DNA of 64,000 nucleotides, from NCBI GenBank assembly GCA_963546405.1, contig CAUUNL010000001.1:62001-126000 (forward strand), given 5' to 3'. Position 1 is the first letter of the stretch. Every line of letters begins with the position of its first letter. The stretch comes from Abiotrophia defectiva_A (GTDB lineage: Bacteria > Bacillota > Bacilli > Lactobacillales > Aerococcaceae). Positions 25,266 to 33,835 of this stretch are shown here, in pieces. Under the pieces are notes generated by a model. That model saw only the letters and a program-made list of their open reading frames with translations, was not told the DNA's origin and did not search any database. The position numbers were made by a program, and so were the translations under genes.

Positions 25266-27087
25266 CGATATCCGAAATATTGCCATTATTGCCCACGTCG
25301 ACCACGGTAAAACCACATTGGTTGATGAGTTGCTCAAACAGTCCAACACCCTAGATGAGCGTGCCAAATTAGACGAGCGTGCCATGGACTCCAACGATAT
25401 TGAAAAAGAACGTGGGATTACCATCTTGGCCAAGAACACTGCCGTAGACTACAAAGGGACCCGCATCAATATCTTGGACACCCCAGGTCACGCGGACTTT
25501 GGTGGCGAAGTAGAACGTATCATGAAAATGGTTGATGGGGTTATTCTGGTGGTGGATGCTTATGAAGGCACCATGCCTCAGACTCGCTTCGTCTTGAAGA
25601 AAGCCTTAGAACAACACTTAGTACCGATTGTCGTTGTGAACAAGATTGACAAGCCTTCTGCTCGTCCAGAAGAAGTGGTTGATGAAGTTTTAGAACTCTT
25701 CATTGAATTAGGGGCCGATGATGATCAATTAGAATTCCCTGTAGTATATGCTTCAGCCCTTAACGGCACATCTAGTCTGTCTGATAATCCAGCAGACCAA
25801 GAGCCATCTATGGATGCTATCTTTGATGCTGTTATCGAACACGTGCCAGCGCCAGTTGATAACTCAGACCAACCATTACAATTCCAAGTTTCCCTCTTAG
25901 AATATAACGAATATGTGGGTCGTATCGGAATTGGTCGTATCTTCCGCGGTAAGATGAAAGTCGGCGACAACGTAACCCTTATGAAGGTTGACGGGACTAG
26001 CAAGAACTTCCGTATTACCAAGATGTTTGGTTTCTTCGGCTTAGACCGCGTGGAAATTAACGAGGCTAAGGCAGGGGACTTGATTGCCTTATCAGGTATG
26101 GAAGACATCTTCGTTGGGGAGACCGTAGCAGATGCTGCGAACCCAGAAGCCTTGCCAATTCTCCATATTGACGAGCCAACCCTACAAATGACTTTCTTAA
26201 CTAACAACTCACCATTTGCAGGTAAAGAAGGTAAGTACGTGACTTCACGTAACCTCCAAGATCGCCTCATGCAAGAATTGCAAACCGACGTATCCTTGCG
26301 CGTGGATCCTACCGACTCACCTGATGCCTTTATCGTGTCTGGTCGTGGGGAATTACACTTGGCCATCTTGATTGAGAACATGCGTCGTCAAGGTTATGAA
26401 TTCCAAGTATCACGTCCTAAGGTTATTCTTAAGGAAATCGATGGCAAGACTTGTGAGCCATTCGAACGCGTACAAATTGATACACCAGAAGAATACATGG
26501 GGGCGATTATTGAAGCCTTGGGTCAACGTAAGGCTGAAATGGCAGATATGGTGACCACAGGTAATGGCCAAATCCGTATGGTCTTCTCTGTACCAGCGCG
26601 TGGCTTAATTGGGTTCTCTACTGAGTTCTTATCCATGACACGTGGTTATGGGATTATGAACCATAGCTTTGATGACTACCAACCAGTGATTGATTCCAAT
26701 ATTGGGAACCGCCGTAATGGTGCTTTGGTTGCGCTTGAAGCTGGCCAAGCTACTACTTATGGGATTATGAACTTAGAAGACCGTGGAACCATCTTTGTTA
26801 ACCCAGGGACTGAAGTTTACGGTGGGATGATTATCGGAGAGCACAACCGTGAGAACGACTTAACAGTCAACATCACCAAGGCTAAGCAATTAACCAATAT
26901 TCGTTCAGCAACCAAGGACCAAACGGCGGTTATTAAACGTCCACGTATCCTAACGCTAGAAGAATCCTTAGAGTTCATGGATGATGATGAATACTGTGAA
27001 GTAACACCTGAGAGCGTTCGTCTACGTAAGCAAATCCTGGATAAGGGTGCGCGTGAACGTGAAACCAAGAAGGCTAAGAAGGCTTAA
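25252..27087 (+). CDS. typA: Ribosome-associated GTPase TypA/BipA
   Basis: Translational GTPase related to EF-G that binds the ribosome and supports 50S assembly and stress growth. The 611 residues contain G1 AHVDHGKTT (about 14-22), G2 ERGITI, G3 DTPGHADFGGEV, G4 NKIDKPSA, the EF-G-like domains and the BipA-specific C-terminal domain (TTGNGQIRMVFSVPARGLIGF onward). Basic tail ETKKAKKA. AGGAGAAATTA precedes the ATG. High-expression codon use. Confidence 0.96.
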   Translation: MNTRNDIRNIAIIAHVDHGKTTLVDELLKQSNTLDERAKLDERAMDSNDIEKERGITILAKNTAVDYKGTRINILDTPGHADFGGEVERIMKMVDGVILVVDAYEGTMPQTRFVLKKALEQHLVPIVVVNKIDKPSARPEEVVDEVLELFIELGADDDQLEFPVVYASALNGTSSLSDNPADQEPSMDAIFDAVIEHVPAPVDNSDQPLQFQVSLLEYNEYVGRIGIGRIFRGKMKVGDNVTLMKVDGTSKNFRITKMFGFFGLDRVEINEAKAGDLIALSGMEDIFVGETVADAANPEALPILHIDEPTLQMTFLTNNSPFAGKEGKYVTSRNLQDRLMQELQTDVSLRVDPTDSPDAFIVSGRGELHLAILIENMRRQGYEFQVSRPKVILKEIDGKTCEPFERVQIDTPEEYMGAIIEALGQRKAEMADMVTTGNGQIRMVFSVPARGLIGFSTEFLSMTRGYGIMNHSFDDYQPVIDSNIGNRRNGALVALEAGQATTYGIMNLEDRGTIFVNPGTEVYGGMIIGEHNRENDLTVNITKAKQLTNIRSATKDQTAVIKRPRILTLEESLEFMDDDEYCEVTPESVRLRKQILDKGARERETKKAKKA

Positions 27088-27103
27088 GAGCTAAGTAGTT
27101 CAA

Positions 27104-27132
27104 GGGCAGTCTCCTATTCTAGGAAGCTGCCC
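27104..27132 (+). terminator. Hairpin after typA, possible weak terminator
   Basis: GGGCAG (27104-27109) pairs with CTGCCC (27127-27132); no T-run follows, so it may only slow transcription or stabilise the mRNA end. Confidence 0.4.
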
Positions 27133-27172
27133 TGTGCTTAATCGGACAACTAGACTAAGAGGAGGGAGTATC

Positions 27173-27859
27173 ATGTATAACTGGTATCAAGAAGGATTTG
27201 TGGTCTTACCACAGGTTTTACTCAGCTATTATCAAGATTTAGGCTTGAGCCCTGAGACCTTTCTCCTAGTAACGACAATATTAGGTCAGAAAGAAGGCCA
27301 ATTGAGTCCTATGACCGTTGTGGACCTATGTTGTCATCACTATGGTTGGCAGTCACATCAAGCCATGTCTCAGCTCTCGCTCTTGGCTGATCAGGGTTAT
27401 TTGGTTTTTGAGGTGGATGCGGCGGGCCAAGACCGGTTGAGTTTAGCGCCCTTGTTTGAACGCTTAGAGACCTTGAATCCATCATCTTATCAAAATCAGT
27501 CGACTACTAGTGCTGAGGCAGACCAAACAAGCGACTCGCAAGAGGCCATGACAGCAAGTCAGCTGATTCCTCTGATAGAAGGGGAGTTTGGCCGTTCCCT
27601 GTCTGCGCTCGAATATGAGACCCTGAATGGCTGGCTCAAGCAAGATGGCTATGCGCCTGATTTAATTCGTCTAGCAGTTAAAGAAGCTGTCTTACGCCAA
27701 GCGCTCAGCCTCAAGTATATTGATCGGATTCTGATTAATTGGGAGCGACATGGTTTGACTACTGCGGCGCAGGCACAAGCTTACTTAGACAAGCGAGATA
27801 AGGACCAGCCTAACAATCAAGAGGCGGTTTATGATCAGATTGATATTCCACTACTCTAA
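27173..27859 (+). CDS. dnaD: DnaD-family replication initiation protein
   Basis: Primosomal protein that helps load the helicase at origins and restart sites in Firmicutes. The 228 residues show the N-terminal DnaD winged-helix domain (WYQEGFVVLPQVLLSYYQDLGLSPETFLLV) and, after a Gln/Ser linker (about 102-125), the C-terminal DnaB_2/DnaD helical domain with its conserved YIDRILINWERHGL. ATG 27173 follows GGAGGG; an in-frame upstream start has no such site. The nth gene that often follows dnaD is absent here. Confidence 0.9.
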   Translation: MYNWYQEGFVVLPQVLLSYYQDLGLSPETFLLVTTILGQKEGQLSPMTVVDLCCHHYGWQSHQAMSQLSLLADQGYLVFEVDAAGQDRLSLAPLFERLETLNPSSYQNQSTTSAEADQTSDSQEAMTASQLIPLIEGEFGRSLSALEYETLNGWLKQDGYAPDLIRLAVKEAVLRQALSLKYIDRILINWERHGLTTAAQAQAYLDKRDKDQPNNQEAVYDQIDIPLL

Positions 27860-27883
27860 AGCACTGTAAAAGGAGAGAGAAGT

Positions 27884-28273
27884 ATGGTTGAATCCTTGAA
27901 TAGCCGGGCAGACTATGTGACGACTGCTAACTGGATGTCAGGTGGTGTCATGGGGCGCCATGGCCGTATTCTAGTCGGTAACAAGGCCTTTGAATTCTAT
28001 AATGACCGCAATCCAGCTGATTTCGTTCAGATTCCTTGGGGCGAAATTCGTCAGGTTCGGGCTATCATGTTGATGAAACGTGGCTTTATCCGAGGCTTCT
28101 TCATTGATACTAAGTCTGCTGGCACCTATCATTTTGTAGTCTCTAAGGCCGGCCAGACTCTTAAGGCCATGCGGAACTATCTGGCGGAAGAGCAACTGGT
28201 CAGAAATAAGCCAATCTTCTCCTTGGCCAAGCTTTGGAAAGAATGGCGCGCTAAAAAATCTCCCAAAAAATAG
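27884..28273 (+). CDS. DUF956 family protein (ManO-like)
   Basis: A 129-residue cytosolic protein. It has the DUF956 pattern: MVESLN at the start, RHGRILVGNKAFEFYND.N and DFVQIPWGEI in the middle, and basic residues at the end. The family is usually encoded right after mannose-family PTS genes (manLMN) and is thought to modulate that system. Here no PTS gene is within 64 kb of sequence; the gene sits between dnaD and the lic locus. Start after AAAGGAG. Confidence 0.85.
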   Translation: MVESLNSRADYVTTANWMSGGVMGRHGRILVGNKAFEFYNDRNPADFVQIPWGEIRQVRAIMLMKRGFIRGFFIDTKSAGTYHFVVSKAGQTLKAMRNYLAEEQLVRNKPIFSLAKLWKEWRAKKSPKK

Positions 28274-28279
28274 GAGTTT

Positions 28280-28308
28280 AAACCCTCAGCTTTAAATGCT
28301 GAGGGTTT
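28280..28308. terminator. Terminator-like hairpin after DUF956
   Basis: Perfect 11-bp stem AAACCCTCAGC / GCTGAGGGTTT with a TTTAAAT loop; the T-run is short. Confidence 0.7.
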
Positions 28309-28323
28309 GTTCATTATTTGAAC
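28309..28323. promoter_or_regulatory. Upstream GTTCA-N5-TGAAC operator of the lic locus
   Basis: Perfect inverted repeat GTTCA-TTATT-TGAAC, centred 70 bp upstream of an identical-arm copy at 28379. The arms recur only around this promoter as far as I can see. Confidence 0.6.
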
Positions 28324-28341
28324 TTTTTTGGACTAAAACCC

Positions 28342-28370
28342 TAGACATAGGCCGAGAAGTAGTTTATACT
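28342..28370 (+). promoter_or_regulatory. Promoter of the lic locus
   Basis: TAGACA (28342-28347), 17-bp spacer, TATACT (28365-28370). The start site would fall near 28377, right at the second operator. Confidence 0.7.
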
Positions 28371-28378
28371 AGACTAAA

Positions 28379-28393
28379 GTTCAAAAAATGAAC
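28379..28393. promoter_or_regulatory. Downstream GTTCA-N5-TGAAC operator of the lic locus
   Basis: Perfect inverted repeat GTTCA-AAAAA-TGAAC, located at the expected transcription start. A protein bound here would block initiation; together with the copy at 28309 it brackets the promoter. Confidence 0.65.
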
Positions 28394-28411
28394 AAAGAAA
28401 GAAGGGCTCAC

Positions 28412-30280
28412 ATGAATGACTTAATGACCTTGCTATATTACTTGAACCGAGAAGAAGCGGGCAGTCAACGTGATATGGCACAAGCGACCAACTTATCACT
28501 AGGCAAGATTAATCTAATTCTTAAGCGTCTTGAAGAACAAGGATACATTGAGATTGAGCGTCAAGGGACACGTAATCAGTATCAAGTGACAGAAAAGGGC
28601 TTAGCTCTACTAGAGACTGTCCTTAAGGATGCTAGTGCCCGTAAGATTCAATTAGCTCAAGCAAAAGAACAGATCCATCAGGCGGTTATTCTAGCCGCGG
28701 GGCAACCTCGTCATCTGGACCAACCCGTGCCACTCCTATCTCTGGGGGACCATACCTTATTAGACCGGACGCTCCAAGTTTTACGGGACCAAGGAGTAGA
28801 GCGTTTTGTCTTAGTGGCTGGCTTCCAAGCTGACCTCTTGGCTCAACATGTCGCTGATATGCCTGATGTGACCCTAGTAGTCAACGAGGCTTATGCTCAC
28901 ACAGGAACCATGGCTTCTTTGGCCGCGGCGGCTCCTCATATTGATGGGGACTTCTTCCTGATTGAAGGGGACTTGCTCTTTGAAATTCGTGGGATTAAGG
29001 GGCTCAATAAGGTCGCTAGTGATTCTGCTATGCTGATTACCAGTGTGCGTGAGCAACATGATGAGGCCATGGTGGAATTGCGTGATGGCTATGTTTATAA
29101 GATGGGTAAGGATATTCACCAATTCAACCGGATTGACGGTGAAATGATTGGTCTATCCAAATTATCTTATCCTTTCTACCTTAAGATGTTGGCCATTTAT
29201 GCTGACAACCTTAATCCTTATGTTAACTATGAATATATTATGTTAGATGTCGCCCAAGACTACCGCTTGGGCTACCTTAAACTGGATGACTTCTTCTGGG
29301 GTGAAATTGACGATGCTAGCCAGGTTCATCATGTCCTTAAGCGCGTTTATCCTCGCTTGGTTCGTAAGGAAGAAGAGGCTGCTAAGCAAGAAGTCGAACA
29401 GTTCTTGGCCGATCACATGGATGCCAGCCCTGAGGAAATTGCGACCTTAGAAAGTGCCGGTGGTATGACAAACAAGAACTATAAGGTCACCCTTAAAGGC
29501 CAACCTTATATCATTCGGATTGCCGGTAACGGGACGGAGAAGTTTATTAATCGCTCTGCAGAAAAATCCAATAGCCTCTTAGCGCATATTCTGGGCTTAG
29601 ATGCTGAAACTCTCTACTTTGACGAATTGACTGGTACCAAGGTGTCAGCCTTCATTCCAGACGCTGAAACCTTGAATGCTAATACAGCGACTTACCTTAA
29701 CAATATGCGAATGACAACGGGACTCCTCAGACAGTTGCATCAATCAGGTTTAGACTTTGATAATCGTTTCGATGTCTTTGAAGAGATTGTTAAGTATGAG
29801 AGTTTTGTGGATGAAGTAGGGGCAGATTATTTTGACGGCTATCAAGCGACACGTCAGGAAGTTTTCCAACTACAAGAAGATTTGGCTGACTTACCCGTTC
29901 AAATAGTGCCATGTCACATTGACACAGTTCCAGAGAACTTTGTCAAAGGTGGAGACGGCAAATCTTATCTCATTGACTGGGAATACTCAGGTATGAATGA
30001 CTTGGCTTGGGATTTAGCGGCTCATAGTCTGGAATGTGGCTTCAGCCAAGAGCAGGAAGACCGCTTCTTAAGCCTTTACTGTCAGGACCAAGCAGTGCCG
30101 GATAGCTTGAAGACCAAGCTCTTAATTTATCAAATTTGCCAAGACTTCCTCTGGTCAGTTTGGACCATCTTTAAGGAAAGCCGAGGCGATGATTTCGGAG
30201 ACTACGGGATTGAACGCTACCGTCGTGCGCAAACTAACCTTGCACGCTACCATGCTCTAAAAAAGAAAGGAAGAATTTAG
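28412..30280 (+). CDS. wHTH / nucleotidyltransferase-like / choline kinase (LicA) fusion
   Basis: A three-part protein of 622 residues (numbered below from the ATG at 28388; the ATG at 28412, residue 9, follows GAAGGG and is preferred). Residues 10-75 form a MarR-like winged helix (REEAGSQRDMAQATNLSLGKINLILKRLEEQGYIEIE). Residues 97-325 resemble a sugar-phosphate nucleotidyltransferase, but the signature reads AAGQPRHLDQPVPLL, lacking the GxGxR loop and the PK lysine that LicC keeps. Residues 345-610 are a LicA-type choline kinase with intact CHIDTVPEN (H510, D512, N517) and LIDWEYSGMND (D530). It begins the phosphorylcholine locus. The kinase would make phosphocholine for LicC; the N-terminal parts may sense a ligand and regulate the operon (inference). 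Confidence 0.85.
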   Translation: MNDLMTLLYYLNREEAGSQRDMAQATNLSLGKINLILKRLEEQGYIEIERQGTRNQYQVTEKGLALLETVLKDASARKIQLAQAKEQIHQAVILAAGQPRHLDQPVPLLSLGDHTLLDRTLQVLRDQGVERFVLVAGFQADLLAQHVADMPDVTLVVNEAYAHTGTMASLAAAAPHIDGDFFLIEGDLLFEIRGIKGLNKVASDSAMLITSVREQHDEAMVELRDGYVYKMGKDIHQFNRIDGEMIGLSKLSYPFYLKMLAIYADNLNPYVNYEYIMLDVAQDYRLGYLKLDDFFWGEIDDASQVHHVLKRVYPRLVRKEEEAAKQEVEQFLADHMDASPEEIATLESAGGMTNKNYKVTLKGQPYIIRIAGNGTEKFINRSAEKSNSLLAHILGLDAETLYFDELTGTKVSAFIPDAETLNANTATYLNNMRMTTGLLRQLHQSGLDFDNRFDVFEEIVKYESFVDEVGADYFDGYQATRQEVFQLQEDLADLPVQIVPCHIDTVPENFVKGGDGKSYLIDWEYSGMNDLAWDLAAHSLECGFSQEQEDRFLSLYCQDQAVPDSLKTKLLIYQICQDFLWSVWTIFKESRGDDFGDYGIERYRRAQTNLARYHALKKKGRI

Positions 30281-31216
30281 ATGAAAAATAAGGAAAGAAG
30301 TGGCATCATTGCCGGTCTCTTGTCAGGCATTTTGTGGGGGGCAGATACCCATTATAATGGCGTTATTCTAATGATGTTGCCCTTCACACTAGTTGATCCA
30401 AGGCTGGCTGGAGCCGCTCTCTTATTGGCGCTCTTCCATGATGGTTTTTCTGCCTTAATGATGACAGGGGAGTTGGTTCGTCAAGGGCAACTCAAGCAAA
30501 CTGTCAAACAATTGACTAGCAAGAGTTCCTATGTGGTCATGTTAGCCGCTGTTTTAGGGGGACCTATGGGTATGCGGGCCTATCTCTATGCGGTAGATGC
30601 GATTGGGGCAGGCTTAACCGCAAGTATTTCCTCTATGTATCCAGTGGTAGCTGCTTTTTTGGGTATGTTAATTCTTAAGGAAAAGATCACTAAGCCAGTT
30701 TGGATTGGTTTGGGTTTGGCCGTGTTAGCGGTCTTGGGTGTGAGTCTATCTGGTGATATGATGCAATCTAATGCCCAACTTATTGGCTTCTTAGTAGCCT
30801 TTCTCAGCGTAGTCGGCTGGTCCTTGGAGAGTGTGATTTGTTCCATTGGGATGAAGGAAGATTTGAATCCTAAGCAAGCTCTTTGGATTCGTCAATGCGT
30901 CTCTACTTTAGTTTATTTGGGCTTTATTACCTTCGAATCTGACTTGGTCTTTAGCGTGACGGCTGTTATGAGTCAGCCAGTACTTTGGTTAATCTTGGGT
31001 GTTGCTGTCTTAGGCACATTGTCTTATTTGAATTTTTATCGCGCAATTGATACAATTGGTCCTGTAAAGGCTACTGCACTCAATATCTCATACGCTATTT
31101 GGGCCATTGTCTTCTCCATCTTGCTAGGAGGAGCTGAATTTAACCCCATTCTCTTGCTATCGGCGGCTTTGATGATTGTAAGCAGTGTCTTAGTTTCACA
31201 ACACGAAGGAGCCTAA
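30281..31216 (+). CDS. licB: LicB-like choline transporter (EamA/DMT family)
   Basis: Integral membrane protein of 311 residues with about ten TM helices and the internal EamA duplication. It resembles LicB, the choline uptake permease of pneumococcus and Haemophilus. The N-terminal stretch GIIAGLLSGILWGADTHYNGVIL and the middle GPMGMRAYLYAVDAIGAGLTASISSMYPVVAAFLG are typical. It starts directly after the licA-fusion stop with GGAAGAATTTAG in front, and is followed 3 bp later by licC. Context makes choline the likely substrate. Confidence 0.88.
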   Translation: MKNKERSGIIAGLLSGILWGADTHYNGVILMMLPFTLVDPRLAGAALLLALFHDGFSALMMTGELVRQGQLKQTVKQLTSKSSYVVMLAAVLGGPMGMRAYLYAVDAIGAGLTASISSMYPVVAAFLGMLILKEKITKPVWIGLGLAVLAVLGVSLSGDMMQSNAQLIGFLVAFLSVVGWSLESVICSIGMKEDLNPKQALWIRQCVSTLVYLGFITFESDLVFSVTAVMSQPVLWLILGVAVLGTLSYLNFYRAIDTIGPVKATALNISYAIWAIVFSILLGGAEFNPILLLSAALMIVSSVLVSQHEGA

Positions 31217-31219
31217 GCT

Positions 31220-31912
31220 ATGAGAGCAATAATTCTCGCCGCTGGTATGGGAACTCGCTTGCGGCCAATCACCCTTACAACCCCTAAGTCCTTAATTGAA
31301 GTCGCTGGGACAAGCTTAATTGAGCGCCAGATTGAATTCTTGCGGGCTAAAGGGATTGAAGACATTATTGTTGTAACAGGGTACTTGGCTGAAAAATTTG
31401 ATTTTCTGAAGGACCAGTATGGCGTGACCTTGATTCACAATGACCAGTATGAAAGCTACAATAACTTCTACACCATGTACCTAGTTCGTCACTACTTGAG
31501 TGATGCCTATGTGATTGATGCTGATAACTTCCTAGTTGATAACTTCTTGCTATCAGCACCCGAAAGCTCCCTTTACTTTGGGGTAGCCAAAGAAGGCTTC
31601 AAGGATGAATGGGTCTTGCATTACCAGCAAGATGACCTTCGCGTAACGGCCATTACGGTAGAAAGTGGTCAAGGGCGGATTCTGTCTGGCGTCTCCTATT
31701 GGAGTGCTGAAGATGGTCAACATTTGCAGCAGTTAATTGAAGGCTACTACCAAGAAGCTGCTTATGCTAATCTTTACTGGGATGACGTGGTCAAGGATAA
31801 CCTAGCTGATTTAGATGTTCATGTTTATCCAATTGAAGGCCATCAGACCTTTGAAATTGATAGCCTAGAGGATTTAGAAGCGCTACGTTCGCAAATGGAA
31901 GCAAAAAATTAG
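31220..31912 (+). CDS. licC: CTP:phosphocholine cytidylyltransferase
   Basis: Makes CDP-choline from phosphocholine and CTP, the donor for LicD. The 230-residue enzyme has the complete signature AIILAAGMGTRLRPITLTTPKSLIEV with catalytic Lys, the YESYNNFYTMYLV choline-pocket-type stretch and the metal-binding AYVIDADNFL (about 95-104), all very like pneumococcal LicC. The contrast with the degenerate nucleotidyltransferase part of the upstream fusion is plain. Ends the first lic transcription unit; a terminator follows at once. Confidence 0.93.
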   Translation: MRAIILAAGMGTRLRPITLTTPKSLIEVAGTSLIERQIEFLRAKGIEDIIVVTGYLAEKFDFLKDQYGVTLIHNDQYESYNNFYTMYLVRHYLSDAYVIDADNFLVDNFLLSAPESSLYFGVAKEGFKDEWVLHYQQDDLRVTAITVESGQGRILSGVSYWSAEDGQHLQQLIEGYYQEAAYANLYWDDVVKDNLADLDVHVYPIEGHQTFEIDSLEDLEALRSQMEAKN

Positions 31913-31916
31913 CCAG

Positions 31917-31941
31917 AAGCCAGACACTTGTCTGGCTTTTT
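31917..31941 (+). terminator. Rho-independent terminator after licC
   Basis: AAGCCAGAC / GTCTGGCTT stem, ACTT loop and T-run; separates licABC-type genes from tarIJ-licD. Confidence 0.9.
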
Positions 31942-32014
31942 GTTTTGGATGTGTGATCATTTCTTAATAAAATGCTTAAGGCAATGAGATTTCTATGCGT
32001 GTAGATATAAGATG

Positions 32015-32023
32015 TGCTATAAT
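32015..32023 (+). promoter_or_regulatory. Extended -10 promoter of tarI-tarJ-licD
   Basis: TGCTATAAT (32015-32023), a perfect extended -10, 48 bp before tarI; the -35 region is weak. Confidence 0.55.
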
Positions 32024-32070
32024 AATTAGGATAGAAAGACACTTTACGACAGTGAGAAGGAGAGAGATGC

Positions 32071-32778
32071 ATGATTTATGCAGGTATTCTAGCAGGGGGC
32101 ATTGGGTCTAGAATGGGGATTCAAGATATGCCTAAGCAATTCCTCATGTTAGGCAATAAGCCCATTATTATCCATACCATCGAAAAATTCTTAGTGGTGC
32201 CTGATATTGACAAAGTTTATGTAGCCGTACATCCAAATTGGTTAGTTTACTTCAATGATTTAGTAGGCAAGCACTTGCCAGGCCATGAGGCAAAGATTAA
32301 AGCTGTTGATGGGGGCGGGGATCGGAATGACAGTATCCTCAATATCATCGCAGATATTAAGGCAGACGGTCCTGTCTCTGACCAAGCTATTTTAATTACT
32401 CATGATGCGGTACGTCCTTTTGTCTCTTACCGTATGATTCAAGACAATATTAAGGTCATGGCTGACTATGATGCGACTGATACAGTGGTCATGGCTAACG
32501 ATACCATTGTGGAATCACAAGACGGTAAGTCTATTAGCTCTATTCCTAATCGGGCTCACATGTTCCAAGGTCAGACACCTCAAACCTTCCGCATTAATCA
32601 GTTTGATAGCCTCTTCGCGAGCCTCAGTCAAGACGAGCGCGAGATTTTAACTGATGCCTGCAAGGTCTTTGTGCTCAAAGGTAAAAGTGTTGGCCTAGTA
32701 AAAGGGGAATACTCTAACTTGAAGATTACGACGGTGACCGATTTGAAGATTGCCGAAGCTATGTTGGGAGAGATCTAA
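32071..32778 (+). CDS. tarI: Ribitol-5-phosphate cytidylyltransferase
   Basis: Makes CDP-ribitol for ribitol-containing teichoic acid. The 235 residues follow the IspD/TarI pattern: AGILAGGIGSRMG..MPKQFLML with catalytic Lys22, VDGGGDRNDSI (about 87-97), ILITHDAVRPFVSY (about 109-122) and LKITTVTDL near the end. IspD was considered, but the direct link to tarJ and the lic genes, and the close likeness to pneumococcal TarI, favour TarI. GAAGGAGAG precedes the start. Confidence 0.9.
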   Translation: MIYAGILAGGIGSRMGIQDMPKQFLMLGNKPIIIHTIEKFLVVPDIDKVYVAVHPNWLVYFNDLVGKHLPGHEAKIKAVDGGGDRNDSILNIIADIKADGPVSDQAILITHDAVRPFVSYRMIQDNIKVMADYDATDTVVMANDTIVESQDGKSISSIPNRAHMFQGQTPQTFRINQFDSLFASLSQDEREILTDACKVFVLKGKSVGLVKGEYSNLKITTVTDLKIAEAMLGEI

Positions 32779-32779
32779 A

Positions 32780-33808
32780 GTGATTAATCGCGTCTATCAG
32801 TTACTTCGCCCATACTTCTTCTCAGTTAAGTATGAAGATGTGTCGGCGGATTCAACTAAACCAGTCGTAGTGCGGCCAAATTATATGGCCCTCTGCCATG
32901 CAGACCAACGCTATTACCAAGGCAAGCGCGCAGCCAAGGTACTCAAGCAAAAATTACCCATGGCCTTGATTCATGAGTGTTGCGGCATTGTCGTACGTGA
33001 CGAAACTGGTACCTATCAAGTAGGGGACAAGGTCGTCATGATTCCCAATCAGCCGCCTCAAGGGTTTGATCATTCAGGTGAGTTCTATGAGAACTATGTG
33101 GAGGGCACTCATTTCCTATCCAGTGGTTATGATGGCTTTATGCAGGAATTTGTCCATTTACCATTAGATCGCGTCGTGGGTTATCAGAGCATTCCAGATG
33201 TAGTAGCGGCTATGACAGAATTTGTCTCGGTGGCGGCGCACGGGGCTCGTCGTTTTGATTCAATTGCACTATCCAAGCGTGACCGTATTGTGGTTTGGGG
33301 CTCAGGCTCGCTAGCCTTTGTCCAAGCTACTGTCTTAAGAGCCAAGTTCCCAGATGCTACCATTATTGTAGTAGGTAAAAACCACGATAAATTAAGACTT
33401 TTCAGCTTTGTAGATGAAGTCTATGAATTGCAGGATATTCCGGAAGACTTTAGCTTCGACCATGCCTTTGAGTGTGTGGGAGGCGATGCCAGTCAGGAAG
33501 CCATTCGTGATATTATTAAGTATATTAAACCTCAAGGAACCTTAATCTTAATGGGAGTTTCGGAGACGGAAGTGCCGGTTAATACCCGTGATGTCTTAGA
33601 AAAAGGGCTGACCTTAGTAGGTTCTTCCCGCTCAGGACGTGAGGACTTCCAATTGGCTGTGGCCCTAATGGAAAACCCACAAGTATCTTCAAGACTGCGG
33701 ATGATTATCCACCAAGTAGGGGATTTAGAGGATGTCAAGGATATCTATCAATTCTTCGAAGAAGACCGTAAGACACCATTCAAAACGGTGGCTAAGTGGA
33801 ATATTTAA
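32780..33808 (+). CDS. tarJ: Ribulose-5-phosphate reductase (alcohol dehydrogenase type)
   Basis: NADPH- and zinc-dependent reductase supplying ribitol-5-phosphate to TarI. The 342 residues show zinc-site features C39-H40 (NYMALCHADQRYYQGKR) and H65-E66, the GTHFLSSGYDGFMQEF stretch shared with pneumococcal TarJ, and a Rossmann nucleotide fold (VVWGSGSLAFVQA). GTG 32780 is chosen because GGGAGAG (32765-32771) lies 8 bp before it and MINRVYQL matches relatives; earlier in-frame starts would overlap tarI. It begins one base after the tarI stop. Confidence 0.9.
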   Translation: MINRVYQLLRPYFFSVKYEDVSADSTKPVVVRPNYMALCHADQRYYQGKRAAKVLKQKLPMALIHECCGIVVRDETGTYQVGDKVVMIPNQPPQGFDHSGEFYENYVEGTHFLSSGYDGFMQEFVHLPLDRVVGYQSIPDVVAAMTEFVSVAAHGARRFDSIALSKRDRIVVWGSGSLAFVQATVLRAKFPDATIIVVGKNHDKLRLFSFVDEVYELQDIPEDFSFDHAFECVGGDASQEAIRDIIKYIKPQGTLILMGVSETEVPVNTRDVLEKGLTLVGSSRSGREDFQLAVALMENPQVSSRLRMIIHQVGDLEDVKDIYQFFEEDRKTPFKTVAKWNI

Positions 33809-33835
33809 TGATCAATTAAAAGAAGGAGGGGTTAG

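Noticed and set aside
25725..26381. 218-residue minus-strand frame inside typA
   Set aside because: Fully within a conserved gene, Lys/Ser/Pro-rich, with no family features and no promoter.
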